NCBI GenBank assembly: GCA_030039615.1
Contig: JASHVF010000059.1
Location: forward strand, 1-7,337
DNA: 7,337 nt
Direction: 5' to 3'
DNA from: Gammaproteobacteria bacterium
GTDB lineage: Bacteria; Pseudomonadota; Gammaproteobacteria; Steroidobacterales; Steroidobacteraceae
This document shows, piece by piece, positions 1 through 6,734 of the stretch. The position numbers and the translations under genes are program-made. The stretch's first letter is position 1; each line of letters starts with the position of its first letter. The notes below the pieces were generated by a model, which did not search any database, had not been told where the DNA came from, and saw only the letters and a program-made list of their open reading frames with translations.

Positions 1-732
1 CTCGCCGACATCTTCGGCTGGGACATCGACTTCGTGCTCGAAGTGCGGCCCGGTGACTCGTTCGTGGTGAGCTATCAGGAGATCTGGCGCGACGGGCACT
101 ACCTGAAGGACGGCGCGGTGCTGGCCGCCTCGTTCGTCAACCAGGGGCATGAGTACCGCGCCGTGCGCTACACCGACCCGAGTGGCGCCGTGAGCTACTA
201 CACGCCCGACGGTCGCAGCATGCGCCGGGCCTTCCTGCGCGCGCCGCTCGAGTTCACCCGCGTGAGCTCGGGCTTCAGCAACGCGCGCATGCATCCCATC
301 CTGCATCGCATGCGCGCCCACCACGGCATCGACTACGCGGCGCCGATCGGCACGCCGGTGCGCGCCGCGGGCGACGGCGTCATCCGCTTCGCCGGGGTGC
401 TGGGCGGCTACGGCAACATGGTCGAGATCCAGCACAGCCGCAGCATCACCACCGTCTACGGCCACCTGTCGCGCTTCGCCCACGGCATGCACCCCGGCGC
501 CCACGTGACCCAGGGGACGGTGATCGCCTACGTCGGCATGACGGGACTCGCGACCGGCCCGCACCTGCACTACGAATACCGCGTCGATGGGGTCTTCAAG
601 AACCCCCAGACCATCACGCTGCCGTCGGCGGCTCCCATCGACCCGCGCTACAGCGCCGACTTCCATGCCCACGCAGACGCGCTGCTCGCCACGCTCGACT
701 CCGCCGTCGGGCCGATGCTGGTATCGCGCTGA
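1..732 (+). CDS. M23 family metallopeptidase, MepM-like (5' partial)
   Basis: This is the C-terminal 243 residues of a LytM/M23 zinc endopeptidase, a family that cuts peptide cross-links in peptidoglycan in the periplasm. The frame is open from base 1, so the true start, signal peptide and any LysM/OapA-like N-terminal domain lie outside the window. The visible part begins in the region before the catalytic domain (ADIFGWDIDF, RPGDSF), which resembles MepM/YebA-type proteins. The M23 domain runs from about residue 80 to 205. The Zn ligand motif HxxxD is at visible residues 107-111 (HHGID), and the HxH motif is at 188-190 (GPHLHYEYR), so the active site looks intact. It ends at TGA 730-732. 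ppk1 follows 102 bp downstream on the same strand. An internal GTG at 34 is only an artefact of truncation. The family call is firm; the exact paralogue and the bond it cleaves are inferred. Confidence 0.93.
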   Translation, partial: LADIFGWDIDFVLEVRPGDSFVVSYQEIWRDGHYLKDGAVLAASFVNQGHEYRAVRYTDPSGAVSYYTPDGRSMRRAFLRAPLEFTRVSSGFSNARMHPILHRMRAHHGIDYAAPIGTPVRAAGDGVIRFAGVLGGYGNMVEIQHSRSITTVYGHLSRFAHGMHPGAHVTQGTVIAYVGMTGLATGPHLHYEYRVDGVFKNPQTITLPSAAPIDPRYSADFHAHADALLATLDSAVGPMLVSR

Positions 733-748
733 ACGACTCGGCTGCGCG

Positions 749-797
749 CCGCGGCGGCCGCACGGCCCTCGCCCGCGGACCCGCTTCATCCCCTTTT
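749..797 (+). terminator. Possible weak terminator after the M23 gene
   Basis: A GC-rich foldable stretch follows the M23 stop codon. CCGCGG at 749-754 can pair with CCGCGG at 773-778, with an inner GGCC pair (756-759/764-767) closed by a GCAC loop. The only T-run, TTTT at 794-797, is 16 nt beyond the stem, so this is not a canonical intrinsic terminator. In DNA this GC-rich such pairing can arise by chance. Confidence 0.25.
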
Positions 798-821
798 AAC
801 GGCAGCGTCGCGTGCGGCTGC

Positions 822-834
822 TATCCTTACGCCC
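822..834 (+). promoter_or_regulatory. Candidate -10 element for ppk1; possible leaderless start
   Basis: TATCCT at 822-827 matches the sigma70 -10 consensus at four of six positions. It sits seven bases before the ppk1 ATG at 835, so transcription would begin at or next to the start codon. No purine-rich Shine-Dalgarno sequence is visible in the 25 nt before the ATG, which fits a leaderless message. No convincing -35 is seen 16-18 bp upstream (799-804 reads ACGGCA). I saw no Pho-box-like direct repeat in the 733-834 gap. Confidence 0.3.
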
Positions 835-2913
835 ATGGACGCTCCGGATCTCAAGGCGCCGCAGCACTACATCAACCGCGAACTCTCGTTCCTCGAGTTC
901 AACCAGCGCGTGCTCGACCAGGCCTTCGACGAGTCGGTGCCGCTGCTCGAGCGGCTGCGGTTTCTGTGCATCTCCTGCAGCAACCTCGATGAGTTCTTCG
1001 AGATCCGCGTCGCCGGGCTCAAGCAGCTGATCGAGCTCGGCGGCGGCCAGCCGACGGCCGACGGCATGTCGACCAGCGAGCAGCTCGCGGCGATTCACGA
1101 CCGCGCGACGCGGCTGGTGGCCGACCAGTACCGCTGCCTGAATGAGCTGCTGCTGCCGGCGCTTGCCGCCGAGGGTGCGCCGCTCCTCGAGCGCAAGGAC
1201 TGGAGTCCGGCGATCTACAAGTGGCTCGAGCAGTATTTCGAGCGCGAGGTGGAGCCGGTGCTCTCGCCGCTCGGGCTGGACCCCTCGCGCCCCTTCCCGC
1301 GCATTCAGAACAAGAGCCTCAACTTCATCGTGCGGCTCGAGGGCAAGGATGCCTTCAACCGCAACAGCGAGCTCGCGATCGTGCAGGCGCCGCGTTCGCT
1401 GCCGCGGGTCGTGCCCCTGCCGCAGGAGGGCGCGGGACGCGCCTGCGTGCTGCTCTCGACCATCGTCCAGACCTTCGTGCCGAAGCTCTTCACGGGCATC
1501 CAGGTCATGGGGTGCTACCAGTTCCGCGTCACGCGCAACAGCGATCTGTTCGTCGACGAGGAGGAGATCGACGACCTGCGCCGCGCGCTCGAGGGCGAGC
1601 TCATCCACCGCCGCTACGGCGCCGCCGTGCGCCTCGAGGTCGCGAGCGAATGCCCCGAAGACATGGTGAAGTTTCTGCATTCGCAGTTCGGCTCGAACGG
1701 CCTCGACACCTACTACGTGCCGGGGCCGGTGAACCTCAACCGCCTCTCGGCGGTGTACGACCTGGTGCAGCGGCCGGACCTCAAGTTCCCGATCTTCACT
1801 CCGGGGTTGCCCAAGCGCCTGGTCGGGGCCACCGATCTGTTCGCCGTGATCCGGCAGAAGGACCTGCTGCTGCACCATCCCTACCAGAGCTTCACGCCGG
1901 TGATGGACTTCCTGCGCCAGGCCGCGGCCGACCCGCAGGTGCTCGCGATCAAGATGACGCTCTACCGTGCCGGCCACGACTCGCCGCTGGTCGATGCGCT
2001 GGTGGCCGCGGCCAATGCCGGCAAGGACGTCACGGTAATCGTCGAGCTGCGGGCGCGCTTCGATGAGGAAGCGAACATCGAGCTCTCCAACCGCCTGCAG
2101 GAGGCGGGCGCGCACGTCATGTACGGAGTCGTGGGCTACAAGACGCACGCCAAGCTGACGCTGGTGGTGCGCCGCGAGTCGGGCGGCATCCGCCGCTATT
2201 GCCACCTCGGCACCGGCAACTACCACCCGCGCACCGCGCGGCAGTACACCGATTACGGGCTGTTCACCTGCGACGACGAGGTGGGCCAGGACGTGCACGA
2301 GCTGTTCCTGCAGCTGACCAGCCTCACGCAGACCCCCAAGCTCAATCGCCTGACGCAGTCCCCGTTCGGCATGCACGACATGGTGCTCGGCAAGATCGCC
2401 CGTGAGACCGAGCACGCGCGCGCCGGCCTGCCGGCGCGCATCACGGCCAAGATGAATGCACTGGTCGACCCGGAGGCGATCGAGGCGCTGTACCGCGCCT
2501 CCTGCGCCGGCGTGAAGATCGATCTGATCGTGCGCGGCGTATGTGCGTTGCGCCCCGGGGTGCCGGGGGTCTCGGAGAACATCACCGTGCGCTCGATCGT
2601 CGGGCGCTTCCTCGAGCACTCGCGCGTCTTTTACTATGGGAACGCCGGCAAGCCGGAGCTGTTCTGCGCCAGCGCCGACTGGATGGAGCGCAACTTCTTC
2701 CGCCGCGTGGAGGTCGCGTTCCCGATCCGTATCAGGGGCCAGGAGGAGCGCATCGAGCGCGACCTGGGGGTCGAGCTGAGCGACAACTGCCAGGCGTGGA
2801 AACTGCGCTCCGACGGCAGTTACGAGCGCATCCGGCGCGGCGAGGCCAAGGCGGTCAACGCGCAGCTGGAGCTGTTGGCGGCCTACGCGGCGGGACCGGC
2901 CGCGCCGACCTGA
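835..2913 (+). CDS. ppk1: Polyphosphate kinase 1
   Basis: PPK1 reversibly transfers the terminal phosphate of ATP onto inorganic polyphosphate. The 692-residue length matches the family (about 690 in E. coli). The N-terminal domain opens with the typical YINRELSFLEFNQRVL and SNLDEFFEIRVAGL. A head domain follows (about residues 110-325), then two phospholipase-D-like C-terminal domains. The histidine expected to be autophosphorylated is H438 in GYKTHAKL. The second conserved histidine is H595 in LEHSRVFYY. Both are offset by three residues from E. coli H435 and H592, as I remember that numbering. Conserved blocks such as CHLGTGNYHPRTARQYTDYG and the C-terminal ADWMERNFFRRVEVAFPI are present, so the enzyme should be active. 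The ATG at 835 is chosen because the conserved N-terminus begins about ten residues in. ppx lies convergently 16 nt downstream. Confidence 0.98.
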   Translation: MDAPDLKAPQHYINRELSFLEFNQRVLDQAFDESVPLLERLRFLCISCSNLDEFFEIRVAGLKQLIELGGGQPTADGMSTSEQLAAIHDRATRLVADQYRCLNELLLPALAAEGAPLLERKDWSPAIYKWLEQYFEREVEPVLSPLGLDPSRPFPRIQNKSLNFIVRLEGKDAFNRNSELAIVQAPRSLPRVVPLPQEGAGRACVLLSTIVQTFVPKLFTGIQVMGCYQFRVTRNSDLFVDEEEIDDLRRALEGELIHRRYGAAVRLEVASECPEDMVKFLHSQFGSNGLDTYYVPGPVNLNRLSAVYDLVQRPDLKFPIFTPGLPKRLVGATDLFAVIRQKDLLLHHPYQSFTPVMDFLRQAAADPQVLAIKMTLYRAGHDSPLVDALVAAANAGKDVTVIVELRARFDEEANIELSNRLQEAGAHVMYGVVGYKTHAKLTLVVRRESGGIRRYCHLGTGNYHPRTARQYTDYGLFTCDDEVGQDVHELFLQLTSLTQTPKLNRLTQSPFGMHDMVLGKIARETEHARAGLPARITAKMNALVDPEAIEALYRASCAGVKIDLIVRGVCALRPGVPGVSENITVRSIVGRFLEHSRVFYYGNAGKPELFCASADWMERNFFRRVEVAFPIRIRGQEERIERDLGVELSDNCQAWKLRSDGSYERIRRGEAKAVNAQLELLAAYAAGPAAPT

Positions 2914-2919
2914 GGCGGC

Positions 2920-2940
2920 GCGGCAGTTCTCAGCTGCCGC
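2920..2940. terminator. Hairpin shared by convergent ppk1 and ppx ends
   Basis: GCGGCAG at 2920-2926 is perfectly complementary to CTGCCGC at 2934-2940, with a 7-nt loop that includes most of the ppx stop codon. Being symmetric, the hairpin would form in both the ppk1 and ppx transcripts and could end or protect both. There is no T-run on either side, so it is not a standard intrinsic terminator. The right arm lies within the last ppx codons. Confidence 0.35.
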
Positions 2941-4492
2941 CCCCGAAGACGCGCAGGCGATAGCCGCTGGCGCGCAGGTAATCGACCTCCTGCTGCAGAT
3001 CCGCCGAAGTGAGCGGATGGTCCCTGAGCCAGCGTGCCGGAAAGCGCACCTCGAGCGAGCGCGGCGTGACCGACAGCTGGATCGGCGGCAGCGCGGTGGC
3101 GCTGCGCCCGCGGTGCAGCAGCACCGCGAGACGCAGCAACAGGATCAGATAGACGGCACCGCGGTCCCACGGAGGCACCAGCTCCTCGATGCCATCGAGC
3201 GCCAGCTTGCGGCGGTGCGCACCCACGAGGCGCGCGATCAGCCGCTGCTCCTCGCGCGGAAAGCCCGGCATATCGGCGTTCTCGAGCAGATAGGCCCCGT
3301 GGCGGTGATAGCCCGAGTGCGAGACGTCGAGCCCGATCTCGTGCAGCCGCGCGGCCCATTTGAGCGCCAGGTGCGCCAGCGGCTCTTCGAGCTTCCAGCT
3401 GTCGCGCACCTGCTCGAGAAAGTCGCACACCGTGGCCTCGACGCGCTCGGCCTGTGCGACGTCCACGTGATAGCGCTGCTGCATGGCCCGCACGGTGCGC
3501 TCGCGCGCGTCCTCGCGCTGGTAGCGGCCGAGCATGTCGTACAGCAGGCCCTCGCGCATCGCGCCTTCGGCGATGCGCATGCTCCTGATGTCGAGCACGC
3601 TGAACACTTCGGCGAGGATGGCGAGGCCGCCCGGAAACACCGGGCGGCGGTCCTCGGTGATCGGCTCGAGCGTGAGGTCGCGGGTGTGGCCGGCGTCGAC
3701 GCAGTACTCGATCGCGCGGTCGATGCCCTGGGAGGTGATCTGGACCGCCGCGGGGTCGAGCGCGCGGATCACCTCGCCGATGGCGCGCACGGTACCGGAG
3801 CTCCCGGCGCACGTGTCCCAGCCGCGGGCGCGGAATGCCGCCTGCACCGGCTCGAGCTCGAGGCGCGCCGCGAGTCGGGCGCGCTCGAAGCGCTTGGCGG
3901 AGATCTTGCCGTCGCGGAAGAAGCGCTCGCTGATCGAGACACAGCCCATCTGCAGGCTCTCGAGCTCGAGCGGCGTCAGCTCCTGGCCGATGATCAGCTC
4001 GGTGCTGCCGCCGCCGATGTCGATCACCAGCCGCTTGCCCGGCTCGTTGGGCATGGTGTGGGCGACGCCCGAGTAGATCAGGCGCGCCTCCTCCATGCCG
4101 GCGATGATCTCGATGGGATGGCCGAGCGCCTCGCGCGCGCGCTCGAGGAATGCCTGTTTGCGGTGTGCCATGCGCAGCGCGTTGGTTCCGACCACGCGCA
4201 CGCTGTCGGCATGCATGTCTCGCAGCCGCTGGCCGAAGCGCTCCAGGCAGGCGAACGCGCGCGCCGCGACCTCCTTGTCGATGCGCCCGCTCTCCTCGAC
4301 CCCGGCGGCGAGGCGCACCATCTCGCGCAGCCGGTCGATGATGATGAGCTGGCCGTGCGAGTAGCGCGCCACGACCATGTGGAAGCTGTTGGAGCCGAGA
4401 TCGACGGCGGCGAGTACGTCCGGCACGGGACGCAGCGCGGCGCGGACGACGGATTTTGCTTCGGCGAGGCGTGCGGATAAGGCGGTTGGCAC
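2930..4492 (-). CDS. ppx: Exopolyphosphatase (Ppx/GppA family)
   Basis: Ppx removes terminal phosphates processively from inorganic polyphosphate in the cytoplasm. The 520-residue length is near E. coli Ppx (about 513), and the protein has the full two-part layout. The N-terminal actin-like ASKHA domain shows the phosphate-1 motif AAVDLGSNSFHMVVARY (residues 28-44), then VVGTNALRMA, GMEEARLIYSGV and the phosphate-2 motif VIDIGGGSTELIIG. The C-terminal HD-like domain includes LHEIGLDVSHSGYHRHGAYL. GppA (pppGpp phosphatase) belongs to the same superfamily, but the C-terminal extension, sequence style and position beside ppk1 favour Ppx. The start is GTG at 4490-4492, 16 nt after the erpA stop, with no clear Shine-Dalgarno. 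A second in-frame GTG at residue 23, just before the conserved core, is a real alternative. It is probably cotranscribed with erpA. Confidence 0.95.
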   Translation of the reverse strand: MPTALSARLAEAKSVVRAALRPVPDVLAAVDLGSNSFHMVVARYSHGQLIIIDRLREMVRLAAGVEESGRIDKEVAARAFACLERFGQRLRDMHADSVRVVGTNALRMAHRKQAFLERAREALGHPIEIIAGMEEARLIYSGVAHTMPNEPGKRLVIDIGGGSTELIIGQELTPLELESLQMGCVSISERFFRDGKISAKRFERARLAARLELEPVQAAFRARGWDTCAGSSGTVRAIGEVIRALDPAAVQITSQGIDRAIEYCVDAGHTRDLTLEPITEDRRPVFPGGLAILAEVFSVLDIRSMRIAEGAMREGLLYDMLGRYQREDARERTVRAMQQRYHVDVAQAERVEATVCDFLEQVRDSWKLEEPLAHLALKWAARLHEIGLDVSHSGYHRHGAYLLENADMPGFPREEQRLIARLVGAHRRKLALDGIEELVPPWDRGAVYLILLLRLAVLLHRGRSATALPPIQLSVTPRSLEVRFPARWLRDHPLTSADLQQEVDYLRASGYRLRVFGGGS

Positions 4493-4508
4493 GCGCGGCG
4501 CTCGCGGC

Positions 4509-4871
4509 TCAGGTAGCCGCGAAAGAGGAGCCGCAGCCGCAGGTGGTGGTCGCGTTCGGGTTGCGGATCACGAACTGCGCGCCGTCGAGCCCCTCGCGGT
4601 AGTCGATCTCCGCGCCGGTCAGATACTGCACGCTCATCGGGTCGACGATGAGCTTGACCCCGAGGTTCTCGACGCAGGTATCGCCGTCCTGGAGCTGCTC
4701 GTCGAACTCGAAGCCGTACTGCAGCCCCGAGCAACCGCCCCCCTGCACGAATACGCGCAGCATGAGCTTCGGGTTGCCTTCACCGCGGATCAGATCGCCG
4801 ACCTTGCGGGCCGCGGCATCGGTAAAGAGGAGCGCGGGGGGAGCGTCCTGCAGCGTATCGGTGGTGGTCAT
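4509..4871 (-). CDS. erpA: A-type iron-sulfur cluster carrier ErpA
   Basis: ErpA accepts Fe-S clusters from the scaffold machinery and delivers them to apoproteins; in E. coli these include the isoprenoid enzymes IspG/IspH. The 120-residue protein contains the three cluster-ligand cysteines of the family: C47 in GGGCSGLQYGFEFD, and C111 and C113 in CGCGSSF near the C-terminus. The stretches VDPMSVQYLTGAEIDYREGL and NPNATTTCGCGSSF resemble ErpA rather than IscA or SufA. An extra cysteine, C66, is not a family ligand. The ATG at 4871 is supported by AGGAG at 4875-4879, though the spacing to the ATG is short. A promoter match lies immediately upstream, and ppx begins 16 nt after the stop. Confidence 0.95.
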   Translation of the reverse strand: MTTTDTLQDAPPALLFTDAAARKVGDLIRGEGNPKLMLRVFVQGGGCSGLQYGFEFDEQLQDGDTCVENLGVKLIVDPMSVQYLTGAEIDYREGLDGAQFVIRNPNATTTCGCGSSFAAT

Positions 4872-4886
4872 AATCTCCTGACTGCG

Positions 4887-4915
4887 AGTCTAGAAGCGGG
4901 CGCCACGCGGGTCAA
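4887..4915 (-). promoter_or_regulatory. Sigma70-type promoter for erpA(-ppx)
   Basis: On the minus strand, TTGACC (4915-4910, five of six to the -35 consensus) is followed by exactly 17 bp and then TAGACT (4892-4887, four of six to the -10 consensus). Transcription would start near 4880, giving a leader of about ten bases that carries the AGGAG Shine-Dalgarno of erpA. This is the best promoter match I found in the window. I saw no recognisable IscR site beside it. Confidence 0.55.
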
Positions 4916-4973
4916 AGGCGCATTGCATGAACTGCGGCCCGACCCCTGAATCTGGGGCCTCGCGGCGGCGTTC

Positions 4974-5363
4974 TCAACCCTTCGCGGGCGCGGCCTCGGC
5001 TTTGGCGGGCGGCGCGAGCCGCACCAGCTTGCCCGTGATCTGCGCGCCGAGCGTCATCTCGATGACGCCGTAGTAGACGTCGCCCTCGACACGCGCCGTG
5101 GCTCCGAGCACCACGCGCTCGGCGCCGCGGATGTCGCCGCGCACCCTGCCCTGCAGAATCACATTGGGTACCTGCACCGAGCCCTCGACGGAACCGGTCT
5201 CGCTCACCGAGAGCGTGGAGCTCGGCGCCTGATCCGAGCGCACGTTGCCGGCGACCGCGCCGTCGAGATGCATCCCGCCCAGGAAGTCGATGTCACCCTG
5301 CACGCGCACGCCCTTGCCTATCAGGGTATCGATATGCGGCGGGCGCGAGTCGCGGCTGAACAT
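4974..5363 (-). CDS. Bactofilin family polymer-forming protein
   Basis: Bactofilins are small cytoplasmic proteins whose central right-handed beta-helix polymerises without nucleotide into filaments or patches at the membrane. They often affect cell shape or the placement of wall enzymes. The 129-residue product has a short N-terminal tail (MFSRDSRPPHIDTLIG) and then a glycine- and valine-rich helix at about residues 15-112. Its short repeated strands include GVRVQGDIDFLGGMHLDGAV, GSVEGSVQVP, LQGRVRGDI and ARVEGDVYYGVIEM. A low-complexity Ala/Pro/Lys tail ends the protein. No membrane segment or enzyme motif is visible. The ATG at 5363 is preferred over an in-frame GTG at 5378 because the GGAGGAG ribosome-binding site (5372-5366) lies between them. 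The gene follows the DUF6776-type gene by 22 nt. Confidence 0.9.
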   Translation of the reverse strand: MFSRDSRPPHIDTLIGKGVRVQGDIDFLGGMHLDGAVAGNVRSDQAPSSTLSVSETGSVEGSVQVPNVILQGRVRGDIRGAERVVLGATARVEGDVYYGVIEMTLGAQITGKLVRLAPPAKAEAAPAKG

Positions 5364-5385
5364 GGCTCCTCCGATCACGCCTATT

Positions 5386-6138
5386 CTACGGCGAGGCTTC
5401 GACGCTCCACAGGAAGGTCTGCGAGAGCGGCGTCACATCGTGGCGATTCGACTGCAGCTCGACCACCAGATGCGCCGGCTTGAAGCCCGGCGGCAGGGCC
5501 AGATCCTGGTCGAAGTCCTGGAAATAGCGGAAGTCGTAACGCAGGCTCTGCTGCCGGCCGCCGGTCAGCGTGGCGAGGTCGAGCGTCTTCTCGCCGCCGG
5601 CCAGCTCGCCGTCGACGGACAGCTGCACGGTGCCGGCGACGAGTGCGTCGGCGCGCCCCGAGCGCACCAGCGCCATGTGCACCACGTAGGTGCCCGCTTG
5701 CGCCGTCGCAGTGATGCGCAGGTCCTCGATCTTCACGCCGAGCGAGCCGGCCCCCTGCGCCACGACGCCGCGGTAGAAAGCCAGCTCCTGGGACTGCTTG
5801 GCAACCTGGGCCTGCAGGTCCCCCATGGCGCGCGCCACTTCCGCCTGCTCGCGCGATCTCCCCAGGCGAATGGTGTCGAGCTCGGCGAGCCGGGTGCGCA
5901 GCTCGCGGTTGTCCTTCTCCAGGTGCTCGATCTTCACCTCGAGCTCGGTGCGCTGCTGTGCGACCGCCTGGCGGTCATAGCCGGCGTTGTAGCGCCCAAG
6001 CTCGTAGATCACGTACAGGGCGAAGACCACGATCAGCAGCGTCGCCAGGCCGAGGAGGATGCGGCGCAGCCGCGAGCCGCGCTGCACGACCTGCGGGGTC
6101 GCCGGGCCGCCCGCGAAGATCGCGCGGATGAAACTCAC
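5386..6138 (-). CDS. DUF6776-type membrane coiled-coil protein
   Basis: The function is not known to me. The 250-residue protein has a short, partly basic N-terminus (residues 1-26), one strong transmembrane segment (about 27-45, ILLGLATLLIVVFALYVIY), a charged heptad-like coiled coil (about 57-121) and a beta-rich C-terminal domain (about 127-250). A signal-anchor topology would put the coiled coil and C-terminal domain in the periplasm. The ELAFYRGVV stretch that ends the coiled coil fits what I recall of the DUF6776 family. Two GTG codons compete as starts: 6138 (chosen) and 6147, which overlaps the rppH stop as TAGTG. Neither has a clear Shine-Dalgarno, so translational coupling to rppH is likely. 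The longer open frame up to 6483 lies inside rppH and is discounted. The position just before the bactofilin gene suggests a related envelope role, by inference. Confidence 0.8.
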   Translation of the reverse strand: MSFIRAIFAGGPATPQVVQRGSRLRRILLGLATLLIVVFALYVIYELGRYNAGYDRQAVAQQRTELEVKIEHLEKDNRELRTRLAELDTIRLGRSREQAEVARAMGDLQAQVAKQSQELAFYRGVVAQGAGSLGVKIEDLRITATAQAGTYVVHMALVRSGRADALVAGTVQLSVDGELAGGEKTLDLATLTGGRQQSLRYDFRYFQDFDQDLALPPGFKPAHLVVELQSNRHDVTPLSQTFLWSVEASP

Positions 6139-6146
6139 GGGGCCCA

Positions 6147-6707
6147 CTACTGCGAGGCGGGCTCGGCCGCCTGGCGGCCGCCCCTGGCGGTGACCTTGTC
6201 CCACCAGTTGGGCAGGGTCGGCGTGCCCTCGGGAAAGGCGATCGTGGCGAGCTCGGTGAGCGCGCTCGCATACACGGGGCGCTTGAAGTAGATCACTTCC
6301 CGCACCGGCTCCCACCACGACGCCCAGCGCCAGCGGTCGAACTCGGGCTCCGCGGTGCGCTTGAAGTCGAAGCGCACGTCGTCCGACCTGAGGCGCAGCA
6401 GGAACCAGCGCTGCTTCTGACCGATGCACAGCGGCTGCTGGTTGCGGCGGATATAACGCGGCGGCAGGCGGTAGCTCAGCCACCCGGCGGTCGAGCCGAG
6501 CAGCTCGACGCTCTCGCGCTCGACGCCGATCTCCTCGGTGAGCTCGCGGTAGGCGGCCTCCTCGGGCGCCTCCCCCTCGCGCACCCCGCCCTGGGGAAAC
6601 TGCCAGCCGCGCCCGCCGCTACGGCGGCCGAGGAAGACCCTGCCGGCGTGCATCAGGACGATGCCCACGTTGTGGCGGAAACCGTCCCGGTCGATGACGT
6701 CGCTCAT
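6147..6707 (-). CDS. rppH: RNA pyrophosphohydrolase RppH (Nudix)
   Basis: RppH removes pyrophosphate from the 5' end of triphosphorylated mRNAs, which starts RNase E-dependent decay. The 186-residue product carries a complete Nudix box at residues 40-62, fitting GX5EX7REUXEEXGU (G40, E46, R54-E55, E58-E59, G61). Around it are the RppH-type blocks GFRHNVGIVLM, GWQFPQGG, CIGQKQRWFLLRL, EFDRWRW and VIYFKRPVY. The ATG at 6707 aligns with the E. coli N-terminus (MIDDDGYRPNVG) with three extra residues. An upstream ATG at 6761 would add 18 unconserved residues and run into the divergent permease. No strong Shine-Dalgarno is seen. It is the first gene of a minus-strand run with the DUF6776-type and bactofilin genes. 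Confidence 0.96.
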   Translation of the reverse strand: MSDVIDRDGFRHNVGIVLMHAGRVFLGRRSGGRGWQFPQGGVREGEAPEEAAYRELTEEIGVERESVELLGSTAGWLSYRLPPRYIRRNQQPLCIGQKQRWFLLRLRSDDVRFDFKRTAEPEFDRWRWASWWEPVREVIYFKRPVYASALTELATIAFPEGTPTLPNWWDKVTARGGRQAAEPASQ

Positions 6708-6734
6708 GACTGGGCTTGAAGTCTGCCATAGGCT
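6706..6734 (+). promoter_or_regulatory. Weak promoter match upstream of the permease
   Basis: ATGACT (6706-6711, four of six to the -35 consensus), a 17-bp spacer and TAGGCT (6729-6734, three of six to the -10 consensus) precede the permease. The start of transcription would fall near 6741, only about three bases before its ATG. The match is poor and rests mainly on spacing and on the absence of a Shine-Dalgarno. Confidence 0.2.

Noticed and set aside
796..2619. Long open frame (607 codons) on the minus strand opposite ppk1
   Set aside because: It mirrors an unmistakable PPK1 gene. Long antisense frames are expected where third positions are almost all G/C, and the translation is rich in His, Arg, Ala and Leu with no recognisable domain.
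3017..4480. Long open frame (487 codons) on the plus strand opposite ppx
   Set aside because: It is antisense to a clear Ppx gene and has the same low-information composition with no family motif.
4943..4957. CCCC-N7-GGGG hairpin between the bactofilin gene and erpA
   Set aside because: The stem is only four base pairs with no T-run on either side, so it is too weak to call a terminator.
5245..6291. Plus-strand open frame (348 codons) opposite the bactofilin, DUF6776-type and rppH genes
   Set aside because: It crosses three real genes on the other strand, has no motif and is explained by GC codon bias.
6139..6483. N-terminal extension of the DUF6776-type protein to 365 residues
   Set aside because: The extension lies wholly inside the conserved coding region of rppH. 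The translation there is unlike a protein domain, and the GTG codons at 6147/6138 fit the gene boundary.
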